Origin: a bacterium
GTDB taxonomy: Bacteria; Acidobacteriota; Thermoanaerobaculia; Multivoradales; J023
Length of the DNA: 60,648 nucleotides
Assembly (NCBI GenBank): GCA_024226315.1
Contig: JAAELT010000235.1
Coordinates: forward strand, 1 to 60,648
Reading direction: 5' to 3'
In this document: positions 17,327 to 27,300 of the stretch, one piece after another
Numbering within the stretch: the stretch's first letter is position 1
Layout: each line of letters opens with the position of its first letter
The notes under the pieces: generated by a model
Databases searched by the model: none
The model's input: the letters and a program-made list of their open reading frames with translations, nothing else
Told to the model about the DNA's origin: nothing
Made by a program: the position numbers and the translations under genes

Positions 17327-18121
17327 TCAGGCTCGCCTCTTCGGCGCCGTCTCCCCCAGCATGCGGCTCGCCCGGCGCGAGCGGCGCCACTCCATGCCGA
17401 AACGCTCCTGCGCCACTTTCAGCACGTGATCCGCCGCTTCGGCCGGCGAGTCGGTGAGCAGGAAGCGCTCGGGGTCCGCGGGCGAAATGGTGCCCTCGGG
17501 CACCATGGTCTGGTTCATGAAGTCGATCATTCCCCGCCAGTAGTCGGTGCCCATGAGCACCAGCGGGAAGTCGTCGATCTTGCCGCACTGGATCAGGGTC
17601 GCGGTCTCGAAGATCTCGTCCAGGGTGCCGAAGCCGCCCGGCATCAATACGAAACCGGTCGAGTACTTGGTCAGCATGACCTTGCGGACGAAGAAGTAAC
17701 GGAAGTCGACCCAGTGATCGAGGTAGGGGTTGGGCTCCTGTTCGTGGGGCAGCTCGATGTTGCAGCCGATCGACAGGCCGCCAGCCTCCTTGGCGCCGCG
17801 GTTGGCGGCCTCCATGACCCCCGGGCCGCCGCCGGACATGACCGCGAACCCGCGCCGGGCCAGCTCGCCGCCGACCTCGCGGGTGAGCTGGTAGTAACGA
17901 TGGTCCTCCTTGAACCTCGCCGAGCCGAAGACGGTGACGCAGGGCCCGACGAAATGCAGCGCGCGGAAGCCGCGAATGAAGCCCGCCATGATGCGCAGCA
18001 GGCGCCGGAATTCGGAGCCCCGGTGCTGGGGACCGGACAGGAAATAGCCTTCCTCGGGGCTGCGCGCCACCTTGCCCCAGGTGTGGGAGGCTGGCGGCGC
18101 ACCGGTATCTTCTTGCTTCAC
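17327..18121 (-). CDS. LOG family (TIGR00730) nucleoside 5'-monophosphate phosphoribohydrolase
   Basis: 264 residues from GTG 18121, with AAGGAGAT just upstream. The family's Rossmann-fold motifs are clear: SGGGPGVMEAANRGA and PGGFGTLDEIFE (catalytic Arg/Glu region). LOG-type enzymes split nucleotide monophosphates such as cytokinin ribotides into base and ribose 5-phosphate; older annotations call them lysine decarboxylase. It has an N-terminal extension of about 60 residues before the core, as in the longer bacterial members. Confidence 0.9.
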   Translation of the reverse strand: MKQEDTGAPPASHTWGKVARSPEEGYFLSGPQHRGSEFRRLLRIMAGFIRGFRALHFVGPCVTVFGSARFKEDHRYYQLTREVGGELARRGFAVMSGGGPGVMEAANRGAKEAGGLSIGCNIELPHEQEPNPYLDHWVDFRYFFVRKVMLTKYSTGFVLMPGGFGTLDEIFETATLIQCGKIDDFPLVLMGTDYWRGMIDFMNQTMVPEGTISPADPERFLLTDSPAEAADHVLKVAQERFGMEWRRSRRASRMLGETAPKRRA

Positions 18122-18203
18122 GGTATCTCCTTCTCGGTCCGAGACGGCCGGGTGCCGGCCGGCCGCGCGAGCGGTCGACTCGAGGCTCAGCGCCGCGCGG
18201 CGC

Positions 18204-19103
18204 TCACCTTGCGTCCACCGCGGTGTTCTCGGTGTCCGTGTCGTTGACGGGGTTGGGATCGTCGCTGGTGGTGCTGACGCTCGCCGGATTGGTGAGCGCG
18301 GGGAAAGCCTGGGGCAGGACGTTCGTCTCGATCACCACGGTCGCCTGGCTGCCGACGCCCAGAGACCCCAGATCGCAGCTCACGGTGTTGACCGAGACGT
18401 CGCAGCCCTCGTCGGGCTCAGTGACGGTGATCTGATCGAGCTGGAGCGGCAGGAAATCGTCAACTATCACGCCGGTTGCGATGGCCGGGCCGAAGTTGGT
18501 GATCGTCAGGGTGTAGGTGAGCGTCGAGCCCACCGTCACCGGATCCGGCGAGTCCGAAACGCTGATCCCGACGTCGGCACTGCCGGCCTCTACCAGCGAG
18601 CTGATGCTGTCGGTGTTGTCGCTGTCGTCCAGTTCGCTCTGGCTTCCGGTGACGCTGGCGTCGTTGGTGATGGTGCCGGTGACGCCGGAGTTCACCGCCG
18701 CCTCGACGATGATCGTCTCCTGGGTCAAGCCCGCCAGCGTCGAGATTTCGCAGGTCACCACGCCGTCGTCCTCGGAGCAGCCGCCGTACCCCGTATCCCA
18801 ACCGTTGACGTCGCCGCTCTCGAAGCCGTCCTCGAAGATCAGATCCGTGGCCGTCGAGAGCGCGCCGAGATACGTCGTGCCGTCCGGTATGGTGTTGGTG
18901 ACGACCACGTCTGACGCATCGGTCGAGGAGTGGTTGCTCACGATCAACGTATAGGTCAGGGTGGCACCCGGGTTCACCGTGTCCGATGGCGACACGGAGA
19001 CCGAGATGCCGAGATCCACCGAGCCCGACTCCTCGGCGAGCGCCGGCAACGTCGTGACCAGTGCCATCAGTGCCAGTACCAACGCCTGAAATCGTGTCGC
19101 CAT
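18204..19103 (-). CDS. Exported DUF11 repeat protein
   Basis: 299 residues from ATG 19103, chosen because it opens a clean signal peptide (ending ALAEES); an upstream ATG at 19148 would add 15 residues. Two DUF11 modules (about 28-155 and 160-285) each start with DxGISVS.SP and contain the GxTLTYTL...N.G/S...V.DxxP pattern of Ig-like surface repeats. No anchoring domain is visible. It is probably a small secreted or cell-surface protein. The start faces the divergent IPT/TIG gene. Confidence 0.8.
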   Translation of the reverse strand: MATRFQALVLALMALVTTLPALAEESGSVDLGISVSVSPSDTVNPGATLTYTLIVSNHSSTDASDVVVTNTIPDGTTYLGALSTATDLIFEDGFESGDVNGWDTGYGGCSEDDGVVTCEISTLAGLTQETIIVEAAVNSGVTGTITNDASVTGSQSELDDSDNTDSISSLVEAGSADVGISVSDSPDPVTVGSTLTYTLTITNFGPAIATGVIVDDFLPLQLDQITVTEPDEGCDVSVNTVSCDLGSLGVGSQATVVIETNVLPQAFPALTNPASVSTTSDDPNPVNDTDTENTAVDAR

Positions 19104-19180
19104 CGAGTGTCGAACCTTCCTGGCGGTCGGAATCTTGTTCCCAGTCATCCTAGCATGGGCCAGGTTCTACCTTTGGTGTT

Positions 19181-20995
19181 ATGATTCACCCAAAGGTCCG
19201 TAGAAACCGGAAACGTCTCCATAGACAGCTCGTCGAAGTGGCCCGCAAACCCATTCTTCACGACAGTTCGGGCGGGGAATTGTTTTTTTCTTCACAGCGT
19301 TTCTTTGCTTCCCTGGCGCTCGGCCTCCTGGTGATCGCCGCGCTCCTGGCATGGGCCTGTGATTCCGGCAATCCGGTGGCCCCCGATCCGGTGGCGGCAC
19401 CGGCGGACGACGCCTCCTACAGCGTCGGGGTGAGCGCCAGCCCGTCGCAGGTCGTCGCCGGTTCCGGCAACCCGAGCACCATCACCGTCACCGTCACGGA
19501 CGCGACGAGCGGCGATCCCCCGGCCGACGGCACCCAGGTCAGCGTCAGCACCGACAACGGCGATTTCGGCGCCGGCAGCGACGGCTCGCTGCAGACGTTG
19601 GTGGTGCTCGGCCTGTTCAGCGGTACCGCCCAGGCCAGCCTGTTCCCCGCCGCCGATCTCGGCAGCGCCACGGTACAGGCGGCGGTCGGCGGCAGCACCG
19701 GCCAGACCACCGTGACCTTCGGCGAGAGCGCCGTGCTGTTCATCCAGGAGATCGACCCGAGCACCGGCAGCCCGAGCGGCGGGCAGACCGTACGGGTCAT
19801 GGGCGGTGCCTTCGCCGAGCCGCTGCGGGTGAGCTTCGGCGGTGTGGTCGGCGAAGTGGTTTCGGTGACCTCGTCGGTGATCCGGGTCACGACTCCGGCC
19901 ATGACGGTGGCCAGCGGCGCGTCCCTGACGGTGGACGTCGAGGTGGCCAACGCGCTCGATCAGTCGAGCTCCCAGACCGTCACCTTGACAGGCGGCTTCA
20001 CCTACGTCGACGGTACCGAGACCTTGTTCGTCACCGGCGTCGACCCCAATACCGACGACGCCGACGGCGGTACCGAGGTGACGGTTACCGGCGGCGGCTT
20101 CGTGGCGCCGGTGCGGGTGGACTTCGGCGGCAAGCCAGGGATCAACGCCACGGTCGAGAGCTCGACCGAGATCAAGGTCACGGTGCCGGAGCCGGACCAG
20201 ACCGTCGGCACCGGCGAGACCCTGACGGTCGACGTGGTGGTCAACAACGCCCTCGACACGGCCGAGGCTCAGACCGCGACGCTCACCGGCGGCTTGACCT
20301 ACATCGGCGAGACGGCGCAGGACACCATCAGCATCACCTCGCTCTCACCATCCCGCGGCAGCTACCAGGGCGGCACCGAGGTGACGGCCACCGGCCAGGG
20401 CTTCCCCACCGCCAATTCCGTGACGGTGACGTTGGCGGGCGTAAGCCAGAGCGGTGTGACGGTCGACAGCTCGACGCAGCTGCGCTTCGACACGGCCGGA
20501 ATCGCGCTATCGACCTGCCCGGCCGGCGGCGAGTCGGTGCAGAGCGGCATCACGGTGACCGACGTCGGCACCGGCGCCAGCGGCACGGCCGACCTGACTT
20601 TCACCTACACCGTGCCGATGCCCCTGATCAACCGGGTGTCGCCAACCGTCGGCCCGCAGCTCGGCAACACCCAGGTCAACCTCGAGGCCACCTCGACCGG
20701 CGAGTTCGAAGATCCGGTACGAGTGGTGTTCATCGCCGGCGCCGAGGAGTTCACCGGCGTCACCACCAGCGTCACCGACTCCCTGGTGCGGGTCGCCTCG
20801 CCGCGGCTACCGGACAGCGTCTTCCCCGAGGTCGACTGCGTCATCCAGGACGGCGACAACACCTTCAACGGCAAGCGCTACACGGAGCTCACGGTCGACG
20901 TCCAGGTCACCAACCAGACGACCGGCTGCTCCGACACCTTCGGCAACGCCTACACCTACCAGCCGACCAATCCGAATTGCCGCCAGGTGCCCTGA
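19181..20995 (+). CDS. Surface lipoprotein with four IPT/TIG Ig-like repeats
   Basis: Up to 604 residues. A hydrophobic stretch ending LLAWACDSGN (cysteine near residue 60) is a lipobox, so the true start is probably nearer to it than ATG 19181; the sequence upstream of the lipobox is unusually long and basic. After a low-complexity linker comes one bacterial Ig-like domain (about 75-180), then four IPT/TIG repeats starting near residues 185, 279, 380 and 478. The first two repeats are very alike (shared TLTGG.TY ends), pointing to recent duplication. Likely anchored in the outer membrane; function unknown. Confidence 0.72.
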   Translation: MIHPKVRRNRKRLHRQLVEVARKPILHDSSGGELFFSSQRFFASLALGLLVIAALLAWACDSGNPVAPDPVAAPADDASYSVGVSASPSQVVAGSGNPSTITVTVTDATSGDPPADGTQVSVSTDNGDFGAGSDGSLQTLVVLGLFSGTAQASLFPAADLGSATVQAAVGGSTGQTTVTFGESAVLFIQEIDPSTGSPSGGQTVRVMGGAFAEPLRVSFGGVVGEVVSVTSSVIRVTTPAMTVASGASLTVDVEVANALDQSSSQTVTLTGGFTYVDGTETLFVTGVDPNTDDADGGTEVTVTGGGFVAPVRVDFGGKPGINATVESSTEIKVTVPEPDQTVGTGETLTVDVVVNNALDTAEAQTATLTGGLTYIGETAQDTISITSLSPSRGSYQGGTEVTATGQGFPTANSVTVTLAGVSQSGVTVDSSTQLRFDTAGIALSTCPAGGESVQSGITVTDVGTGASGTADLTFTYTVPMPLINRVSPTVGPQLGNTQVNLEATSTGEFEDPVRVVFIAGAEEFTGVTTSVTDSLVRVASPRLPDSVFPEVDCVIQDGDNTFNGKRYTELTVDVQVTNQTTGCSDTFGNAYTYQPTNPNCRQVP

Positions 20996-21052
20996 GAAGC
21001 CGCGCGGCTCAACTTCGATCTCGACGCCCGTTCACCCGGCAGGAGAACCAGT

Positions 21053-22330
21053 ATGCGGACACGCCTCGCAGTGATTTGTCTGACCGTGTTGGCGATCGGT
21101 CTCGGGACCCACCCGGCATCGGCCGCCGGCTTCGACTTCGTCGAGCAGGGAGGCAAGGTGGCGGGCATGGCGGGGGCGTTCGTCGCCCAGGCCGACGACC
21201 CCACCGCGATCTTCTACAACATCGGTGGGCTGGCGCTGTCGGAGAGCGAAAAAGTGACCTCGCTGGGCTTGACGCTCTACACCCTCAACGAGTCCCTGTA
21301 CCAGGGCCTGCCGCCGGGAATCGGCGGTGGCACCGCCGCCGAGCAGGGCGAGCTGATGACCCTCCACCCGCATGCCTACCTGGTGCTGCCGGTGAGCGAC
21401 AGTTTGATCGCCGGGGTCGGCCTGTTCACTCCCTTCTTTTTCGAGACCGACTGGCTGCAACCCGACAGCTTCGCCGGCCGCGGCGTAGCCACCAACGCCG
21501 AGCTCGTCACCTATGACCTCAACCCCGCTATCTCCTACGCGGTGAGCGACGTCTTCGGCATCGGCCTCGGCGTGACGTACCGCTCCTCGGAGCTCAAGCT
21601 GGGCCGGCGGTTCTTCGCCGACAACCCCGGCGGCGGCGACCCGCTGGACGTCGGCGACCAGCAGATCGACACCGACTTCGACGACGGCTTCGGATTCAAC
21701 TTCGGCCTGCTGCACAAGCCGAGCGACGGCTTCTCCTGGGGCCTGTCGTACCGCAGCGCCATCGAGATCGACTACAACGCCACCGGCGTCATGACCCAGG
21801 TCTCGACCGGCGACACCCAGCTCGACGCCCTGTTCGCCGCCAGCCTGCCGTACGACGACGAGCTTGCCGGTACCTCGACGCTGGAGTTCCCGGAATCCGG
21901 CACCGTCGGCTTTGCCTTTCATTTCGGCGATTCCCTGACCGTCGAATTGGACGGCCAGTGGACCGGCTGGAGCTCGGTCGACCGCGTGAGCTTCGCCTTC
22001 ACCGCCTCGCCGGTGCTCGACCACGAGATCATCGAGAGCTTCGACGACACCACCACCATCCGCGCCGGCGCGGAGTACAGCACCAGCAGCGACACCAAGT
22101 ACCGGTTCGGCGTGGCGCTCGACGAGTCGCCACAGAGCGACGCCTACGTCGGCCCCTTCCTGGTCGACGCGGACCGCACGGTGATCACCGCCGGCTTCGG
22201 CAAGGACCCGCTCGACCTCGCCTTCGTCTGGATCGACTCCGACCAGCGCATCATCAGCAACCAGATCGACGACCTGAACGGCAACTACCGCTCGAGCTCC
22301 TGGAAGCTGACCGTGACCATGAGTTTCTGA
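21053..22330 (+). CDS. FadL/TodX (OmpP1) family outer-membrane transporter
   Basis: 425 residues; AGGAG precedes ATG 21053. Signal peptide (1-25, ending ASAA), then the FadL hatch start AGFDFVEQGGKVAGMAGAFV followed by DDPTAIFYN.GGLAL, and a 14-strand-type barrel with alternating hydrophobic strands to the final KLTVTMSF. Members carry long-chain fatty acids or aromatic hydrocarbons across the outer membrane. It ends 39 nt before the SPOR gene, on the same strand. Confidence 0.92.
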   Translation: MRTRLAVICLTVLAIGLGTHPASAAGFDFVEQGGKVAGMAGAFVAQADDPTAIFYNIGGLALSESEKVTSLGLTLYTLNESLYQGLPPGIGGGTAAEQGELMTLHPHAYLVLPVSDSLIAGVGLFTPFFFETDWLQPDSFAGRGVATNAELVTYDLNPAISYAVSDVFGIGLGVTYRSSELKLGRRFFADNPGGGDPLDVGDQQIDTDFDDGFGFNFGLLHKPSDGFSWGLSYRSAIEIDYNATGVMTQVSTGDTQLDALFAASLPYDDELAGTSTLEFPESGTVGFAFHFGDSLTVELDGQWTGWSSVDRVSFAFTASPVLDHEIIESFDDTTTIRAGAEYSTSSDTKYRFGVALDESPQSDAYVGPFLVDADRTVITAGFGKDPLDLAFVWIDSDQRIISNQIDDLNGNYRSSSWKLTVTMSF

Positions 22331-22369
22331 GGAAACTTATAGTCTATACTTTGATGTTGGAAGCCTCCA

Positions 22370-22948
22370 ATGTATACATTTCTGCTCGATCGACGGTCGA
22401 TGTCACTGTTGCTGGTTGGTTGCGTCCTGACCATCCTGCTTTTCTTCTCGAGCGGTTTCCTCTTCGGCGTCTGGGCGAGCCTGCCGATCTCGGTGGAGCC
22501 GGCGCCAGAAGTGCCGATCTCGGACGACTGGCAGCCGGACCCCCTGGACGACTGGCAGCCGATGACCGTCGCGCCGCCGAGAGAGGAGCCCGCGCCACCA
22601 CCGCCCGTCGTACCACCGCCGCCACCTCCGCCGCCCGTGACCGTGGTCCCGGCGCCGGTGCCGGTGTCGCCTCCCCCACCGCCACCCACGGCAACGGTCC
22701 TGATCTACTCCGTGCAGGTGGCGACCTTCGAGGTCCGGGAGCGCGCCGAGGTGTTCGCCGCCGACCTCCGGGACCGAGGGTGGGAGCCGTATGTGGTCTC
22801 GTCGCACACGCCCGAAGGACGGCCGGTGATCACCGTGCGGTTGGGGCGCTACGACACGCTCCAGGAAGCGCTGAGAGCGTCGCGGGCCTTCGAAGACGCT
22901 GAACAGATCGACACCTACGTACGCTGGACCGACGTGGAATCCCCTTGA
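22370..22948 (+). CDS. Single-pass membrane protein with SPOR domain
   Basis: 192 residues; GGAAG lies upstream of ATG 22370. One transmembrane helix (about 12-36), a proline-rich spacer (about 45-105) and a C-terminal SPOR domain (about 108-188, YSVQVATFEVRERAEVFAADL ... TVRLGRYDTLQEA). SPOR domains bind denuded peptidoglycan glycans. Its stop overlaps the start of the TssJ-like lipoprotein gene by 4 nt, so it is the first gene of a unit with TssL and TssM and may tie that complex to the cell wall. Confidence 0.85.
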   Translation: MYTFLLDRRSMSLLLVGCVLTILLFFSSGFLFGVWASLPISVEPAPEVPISDDWQPDPLDDWQPMTVAPPREEPAPPPPVVPPPPPPPPVTVVPAPVPVSPPPPPPTATVLIYSVQVATFEVRERAEVFAADLRDRGWEPYVVSSHTPEGRPVITVRLGRYDTLQEALRASRAFEDAEQIDTYVRWTDVESP

Positions 22949-23598
22949 CCTGCATGACGTATCAACCTGGAGCTTCGCGAGGGCATCGGAGCCGGCCGCG
23001 GCCGGTCCCGGGGTGGCTCGCCCTGGCCCTCCTGCTGGCCGCCGGCGTCGGCCTCGGAGCGTGCAGCGGCACGTTCACGAAGACCCGGCAGATGTTCGGC
23101 GGCAAGGTGGTGATCGAGGTGGCGGTCGACGAGAAGCTGAACGAAGACTTCCCCATCGAGGTCGACTTCCTGGTGATCTACGACCGGGACCTGCTGGCCG
23201 AGATCCAGAAGCTCGACGCCGCAACCTGGTTCGACGACGAGCGCAAGCAGTACTTGAGCAGCTTCCAGGACCGCCTCGACCTCCATCACTGGGAGTGGGT
23301 CCCCGGCCGCTCGGTGGAACCCCAGAGCATCCGTCACCGGCTGGGCGCCCGCGCCGGCGTGGTGTTCGCCCGCTACTTCTCCACCGGTGACCACAGCGCC
23401 ACCATCGACCCGCTCAAGCCCTTCTACCTGGACCTCGGAGAGACCGACTTCGAGGTCGGCCCGCTGTCGGACGCCAGGCAGCTCACCAAGCTGGAGAAGA
23501 TCCAGACCAAGCGCGAGAAGAAGGCGGCGCGCAAAGAGAAAAAGCGCAAGAAGCGGCAGAAGAAGAATCAGCAAACGGAGGACTCCGATTCGCCCTAG
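22945..23598 (+). CDS. TssJ-like outer-membrane lipoprotein
   Basis: 217 residues from TTG 22945 (overlapping the previous stop as TTGA); ATG 22954 is an alternative start. A basic N-terminus, hydrophobic helix and lipobox LGACSG place the acylated cysteine near residue 40. The mature part is beta-rich with VDFLVIYDRDLLAEI..L and a HHWEWVPG block, which resembles lipoproteins encoded beside TssL/TssM. The C-terminus is strongly lysine/arginine-rich (about 180-210), not typical of TssJ. The TssJ assignment depends on gene context as much as on sequence. Confidence 0.6.
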   Translation: MTCMTYQPGASRGHRSRPRPVPGWLALALLLAAGVGLGACSGTFTKTRQMFGGKVVIEVAVDEKLNEDFPIEVDFLVIYDRDLLAEIQKLDAATWFDDERKQYLSSFQDRLDLHHWEWVPGRSVEPQSIRHRLGARAGVVFARYFSTGDHSATIDPLKPFYLDLGETDFEVGPLSDARQLTKLEKIQTKREKKAARKEKKRKKRQKKNQQTEDSDSP

Positions 23599-23625
23599 GT
23601 CGAATCGCCGCGAGGCACGAGAACC

Positions 23626-24387
23626 ATGGCCATGACGCTGACACCCCCGACCCCCGGCGGTAGCCCTCTCGACCGCTTCCGTGTCTTCTACGGCGCCGTC
23701 GCCGAGGCTCGGCAACGCCTCGAAGGCGGTGCGTGGCCACCGCTGGATTCGGGAGGCGCGCTGCAGACCGTCCAGGCGCCGCTCCTGGCTCTCCTGGACC
23801 GGCTGGCCGCCGAGGCCGAGGCCGACCAGGCCGCCGACCCCTGGACCGAACGCCAGAACCGGTATCTGATGACCACCTTCGCCGACGACGTGTTCGGCCG
23901 GCCCGACTCACCCATGAGCGAGGCCTGGCGCGACTCCAGCCTGGAGTCGCAGCTGTTCCAGACCGACACCGGGGCCGACACCGTCTTCGAGCGCATCGAC
24001 GCTCTGCTCGGGGTCGCCGACCCGGGGCGCCGTGGCCTGGCCCGCGCCTATCTGCTGGCGCTGGCCCTGGGCTTTCGCGGTCGCTACGGTGACGACCCCC
24101 AAGGGAACCTGGGCCGCTACCGCGAGGCCCTGCTGGCCTTCGCTGTTCCCGCGGCGGCCGCCGGCGGCGCGCCCGCGGCCACGGAGGGAGACGCAGCGCC
24201 GACCGTCTCGCCCCAGGCCTACCGGCACACCATCGGCCCGACGCCCGGCAAGCTGTTGCCCAACGTCCGGCGATGGGCGGTCGCCGCCGTCGCCATCGTC
24301 CTGCTGGTCGGCGTGCTGTCGATTCCCCTGTGGCGCGACGCGACCCGGTCGCTCGGCGTGGTGGTCGAACGTGTATTGAACCGGTGA
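23626..24387 (+). CDS. tssL: TssL/DotU family inner-membrane protein
   Basis: 253 residues; ATG 23626 with GAGG upstream, a second ATG lies two codons on. The N-terminal helical cytoplasmic domain (about 15-170) has the DotU pattern (RYLMTTFADDVF, SLESQLFQTDTGADTVFERIDALL, AYLLALALGFRGRYG), then an Ala-rich linker and one C-terminal transmembrane helix (about 214-236). That is the TssL layout of type VI secretion: cytoplasmic hook plus tail anchor. There is no fused OmpA-type peptidoglycan domain, which the SPOR protein upstream may replace. TssM begins 10 nt after its stop. Confidence 0.85.
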   Translation: MAMTLTPPTPGGSPLDRFRVFYGAVAEARQRLEGGAWPPLDSGGALQTVQAPLLALLDRLAAEAEADQAADPWTERQNRYLMTTFADDVFGRPDSPMSEAWRDSSLESQLFQTDTGADTVFERIDALLGVADPGRRGLARAYLLALALGFRGRYGDDPQGNLGRYREALLAFAVPAAAAGGAPAATEGDAAPTVSPQAYRHTIGPTPGKLLPNVRRWAVAAVAIVLLVGVLSIPLWRDATRSLGVVVERVLNR

Positions 24388-24397
24388 CGGAGACCCG

Positions 24398-27300
24398 TTG
24401 AGCGACTTCTTCTCCAACCTGGCCCCCTACCTGGGATTGATCGGCGTCCTGCTCTTCGTGCTGGCGCTGCTGGCCACCTGGCAGCTCTACCGCTTCGCAC
24501 GGGGAATCCGCGTTCGTCCTCCCGGCCCCTACGACGAGCCGACCGCCGGCGACGAGGCCACCGCCGACGTCATCGATCTGACCCGCGGCCGGTCGAGCTC
24601 CGGCCTGAAGCGCTCCTTCGCCAGCGTGCGGCAGTCGCTGCGGACGATGTTGCCGGGCGCCGGATCCGACTACCGCCGGCCCTGGGTGCTGGCGCTCGGC
24701 CAGAGCCGGGCCGGCAAGACCACGCTGCTGGGCCGCACAGGGCTCGGGCTCCGCTACGGCCAGCCCGGACCGACCGCCGGCGACGACGACGCGGGGATCA
24801 ACTGGTGGGCGTTCGACAGCGGCATGGTGCTGGACGTGGTCGGCGACGACGTGCTGCGCCACGACGGCCGCACCTCGGACCGCGCCGCCTGGCGCGGCCT
24901 GCTGCGCCAGATCCGCCGCAGCCGGCCGCGGCGCCCGATCGACGCGGTGCTCCTGACCCTGCCCGCTTCCGAGCTGGTCGACGCCAACAAGCCGGTGGCC
25001 CAGCGCCTGGCCGAGGCGTCGCGGCGAGCGGCGATCCTGCATCACAAGCTGGCCCAGGCGCAGACCACGCTGGGGGTCAGTGTGCCGATCTACGTGCTGG
25101 TCTCCCGCTGCGACCTGCTGCCCGGCTTCGGCACCCTGCCAGCGTCGCTCTCGCCGTGGCGGCGACAGCAGATGCTCGGCTGGTCGGCTCCCCACTCGCC
25201 GCGCACGACCTACTCCGGGGCCTGGATCGACCGCGCCTTCGCCAACGTCGGCGATGACCTGGAGGCTTTCCAGCTCGAAGCCCTGGCCCACGGCCGCCAG
25301 ACCGGAAACGTCGACGACTTCGTGCTCTTTCCCGGCCAGCTCCAGGAGCTGCTCGAGCCCCTGCGGGTGTACTGCAACCATCTGTTCAGCCCCAGGGCCG
25401 GCGTCGAGCCGCTGCTCTTCCGCGGCCTGTACTTCTGCGGCTCGACCGAGCCGGCGGCCGCCGAGACCACCGCCGACGGTGCGCGGGAGCTGCTCGGAGC
25501 CACCCCCGACGTGGCCTTCGTCGGCGACCTCCTGGAGCACAAGATCTTCCCGGAAGCGGGTCTCGCGCGGCCCACCGAACGGGCGGACTTCGCGGCGCGC
25601 ACCCGCCGTGCCGGCCTCGCCGCGGTCACCGCCGTCGGACTGCTGTGGCTGCTCTTCGGCCTGTGGCCCGCGGCGCGTTCGGTCACCGCCACGGCGGGCT
25701 CGCTCGAACCGTCGGTCGAGCGCATCACCGGCGAGCTCGAGGGCCTGCGACGCGACGAGCCGCGCCGGGTCACCCCGGCCAGCGTACCGCCCGACCAGAC
25801 CGCCCGGGAGGTGCTCGACGCCGCGTCGGAGATCGAGACCCTGCGGCTACGCTCGGTACGGTTGCCGGCCTCGTGGCTGAGCCCGCTGCCCGGCCGGGTA
25901 CGCGGCAGCATCGAGGATTCCTTCCGCGAGATCGTCTTCCCCGCCATCCGCGCCTCGCTGGCCGGACGGGCCGAGAGCCTGGCGGCGGCGGCACCGCCGG
26001 CCCTGCGCTCGCCGCCCAGGGGGATTCCCGCGGTCGCTACCTTGCCCGAATTCCAGGACCTCGACCGCTTCACCCGCGAGATCGAGGCACTGGAGCAGCG
26101 GATCGAGCAATACCGCCCGTTCTCCGGTCCGCCCGCCCGGGGGCAGAACGTGCTCGAGCAGGTTCGCGGCCTGACGGCCGCCCTGGGCGGTGGCCAGGCG
26201 GCCGGCAACGACCTGTTGCGGGAGTTCAACGAGCTCTCGGCGACCGTGCTGCGCAAGCAGCTGCGGCCGGCGACGCCAGGGGCTCGTCGCGCCTACGTGC
26301 GCATGTTGCATGGCGCCCGCGCACCGAGCTTCGAGTACGACAGCAACCAGCTCGACGAACGGCTCACGGCACGGGTGAAGGAGTACGCCGACGCGCTTTT
26401 CGACACCTTGTTCGATCACCATCCGCTCGATCGCGAGCTCCTGGAGGTCAGCCTGGACCTGGCGCGACTGACGCCACTGCGCGCGCCGTCCAACACCGAG
26501 GTGGAGGCCTACCGCGAGCTGCTCGACAACCTGCGGCAAGTGCAGAGCGATCTCGAGCTGCCGGCCGTCCAGAACCTGGCCGCCGATCGCCCGACCCTGG
26601 GCCGCAAGTTCGACCAGGTGCTGTTCCGCATCCACAGCTCGCGTTTCCTGGGGCCCGAGCTGGCGATCGAGATCCGCGACCGGGCGCGGAGTAAGTTCCT
26701 GCGCCTGCAGTCGATCCTGCTCGGCTTCGAGACCCCCTACACCGGCTCGCTGCTGCAGCGCGAGCAGGGCGCTCTCAAAATCCGCGAGCCGGTGGCCGAG
26801 ATTCAGAACGCGCTGACCGTGCTGCTGTCCGAGCCGTTCATGAAGCCGCGCGGCGGTCGCACCCTGCGCGCCGAGCCGCCGGCCGACCGGGTCTTCTACT
26901 GGCGCGGTCAGCCGCTCTCAGAAGCGATGGCGCTGTTTGCCTCCTACCAGGCCTACAGTGCTCCGGACGGCAACCTGGACAAGTTCCTGAAGGAGCAGGA
27001 CCTCGAGAGCCTGCCCGAGCCGCTGCGCGGCACCGAGTCGTCGGTGAGCCGAGACACCGTGGCCGCCAACATCCTCGACCTGATCGCCAAGGCGCAGGAG
27101 CTCGATCCGGTGCCGGCGGGCGCTACCCCGGAGGCATTGGAGCGAGGCGTTCGGGCGCAGGTCCAGAACCTGCAGACGGTCGAACAGGATCTCGAGACCC
27201 TGATGGGGCATCTCGCCAGGCTAGACCATCGCACCGACTCCGAGAGGGTGGCCCTGCTCCTGCACAACCAGCGCATCGGCATCCTCGACCAGCTCGACCA

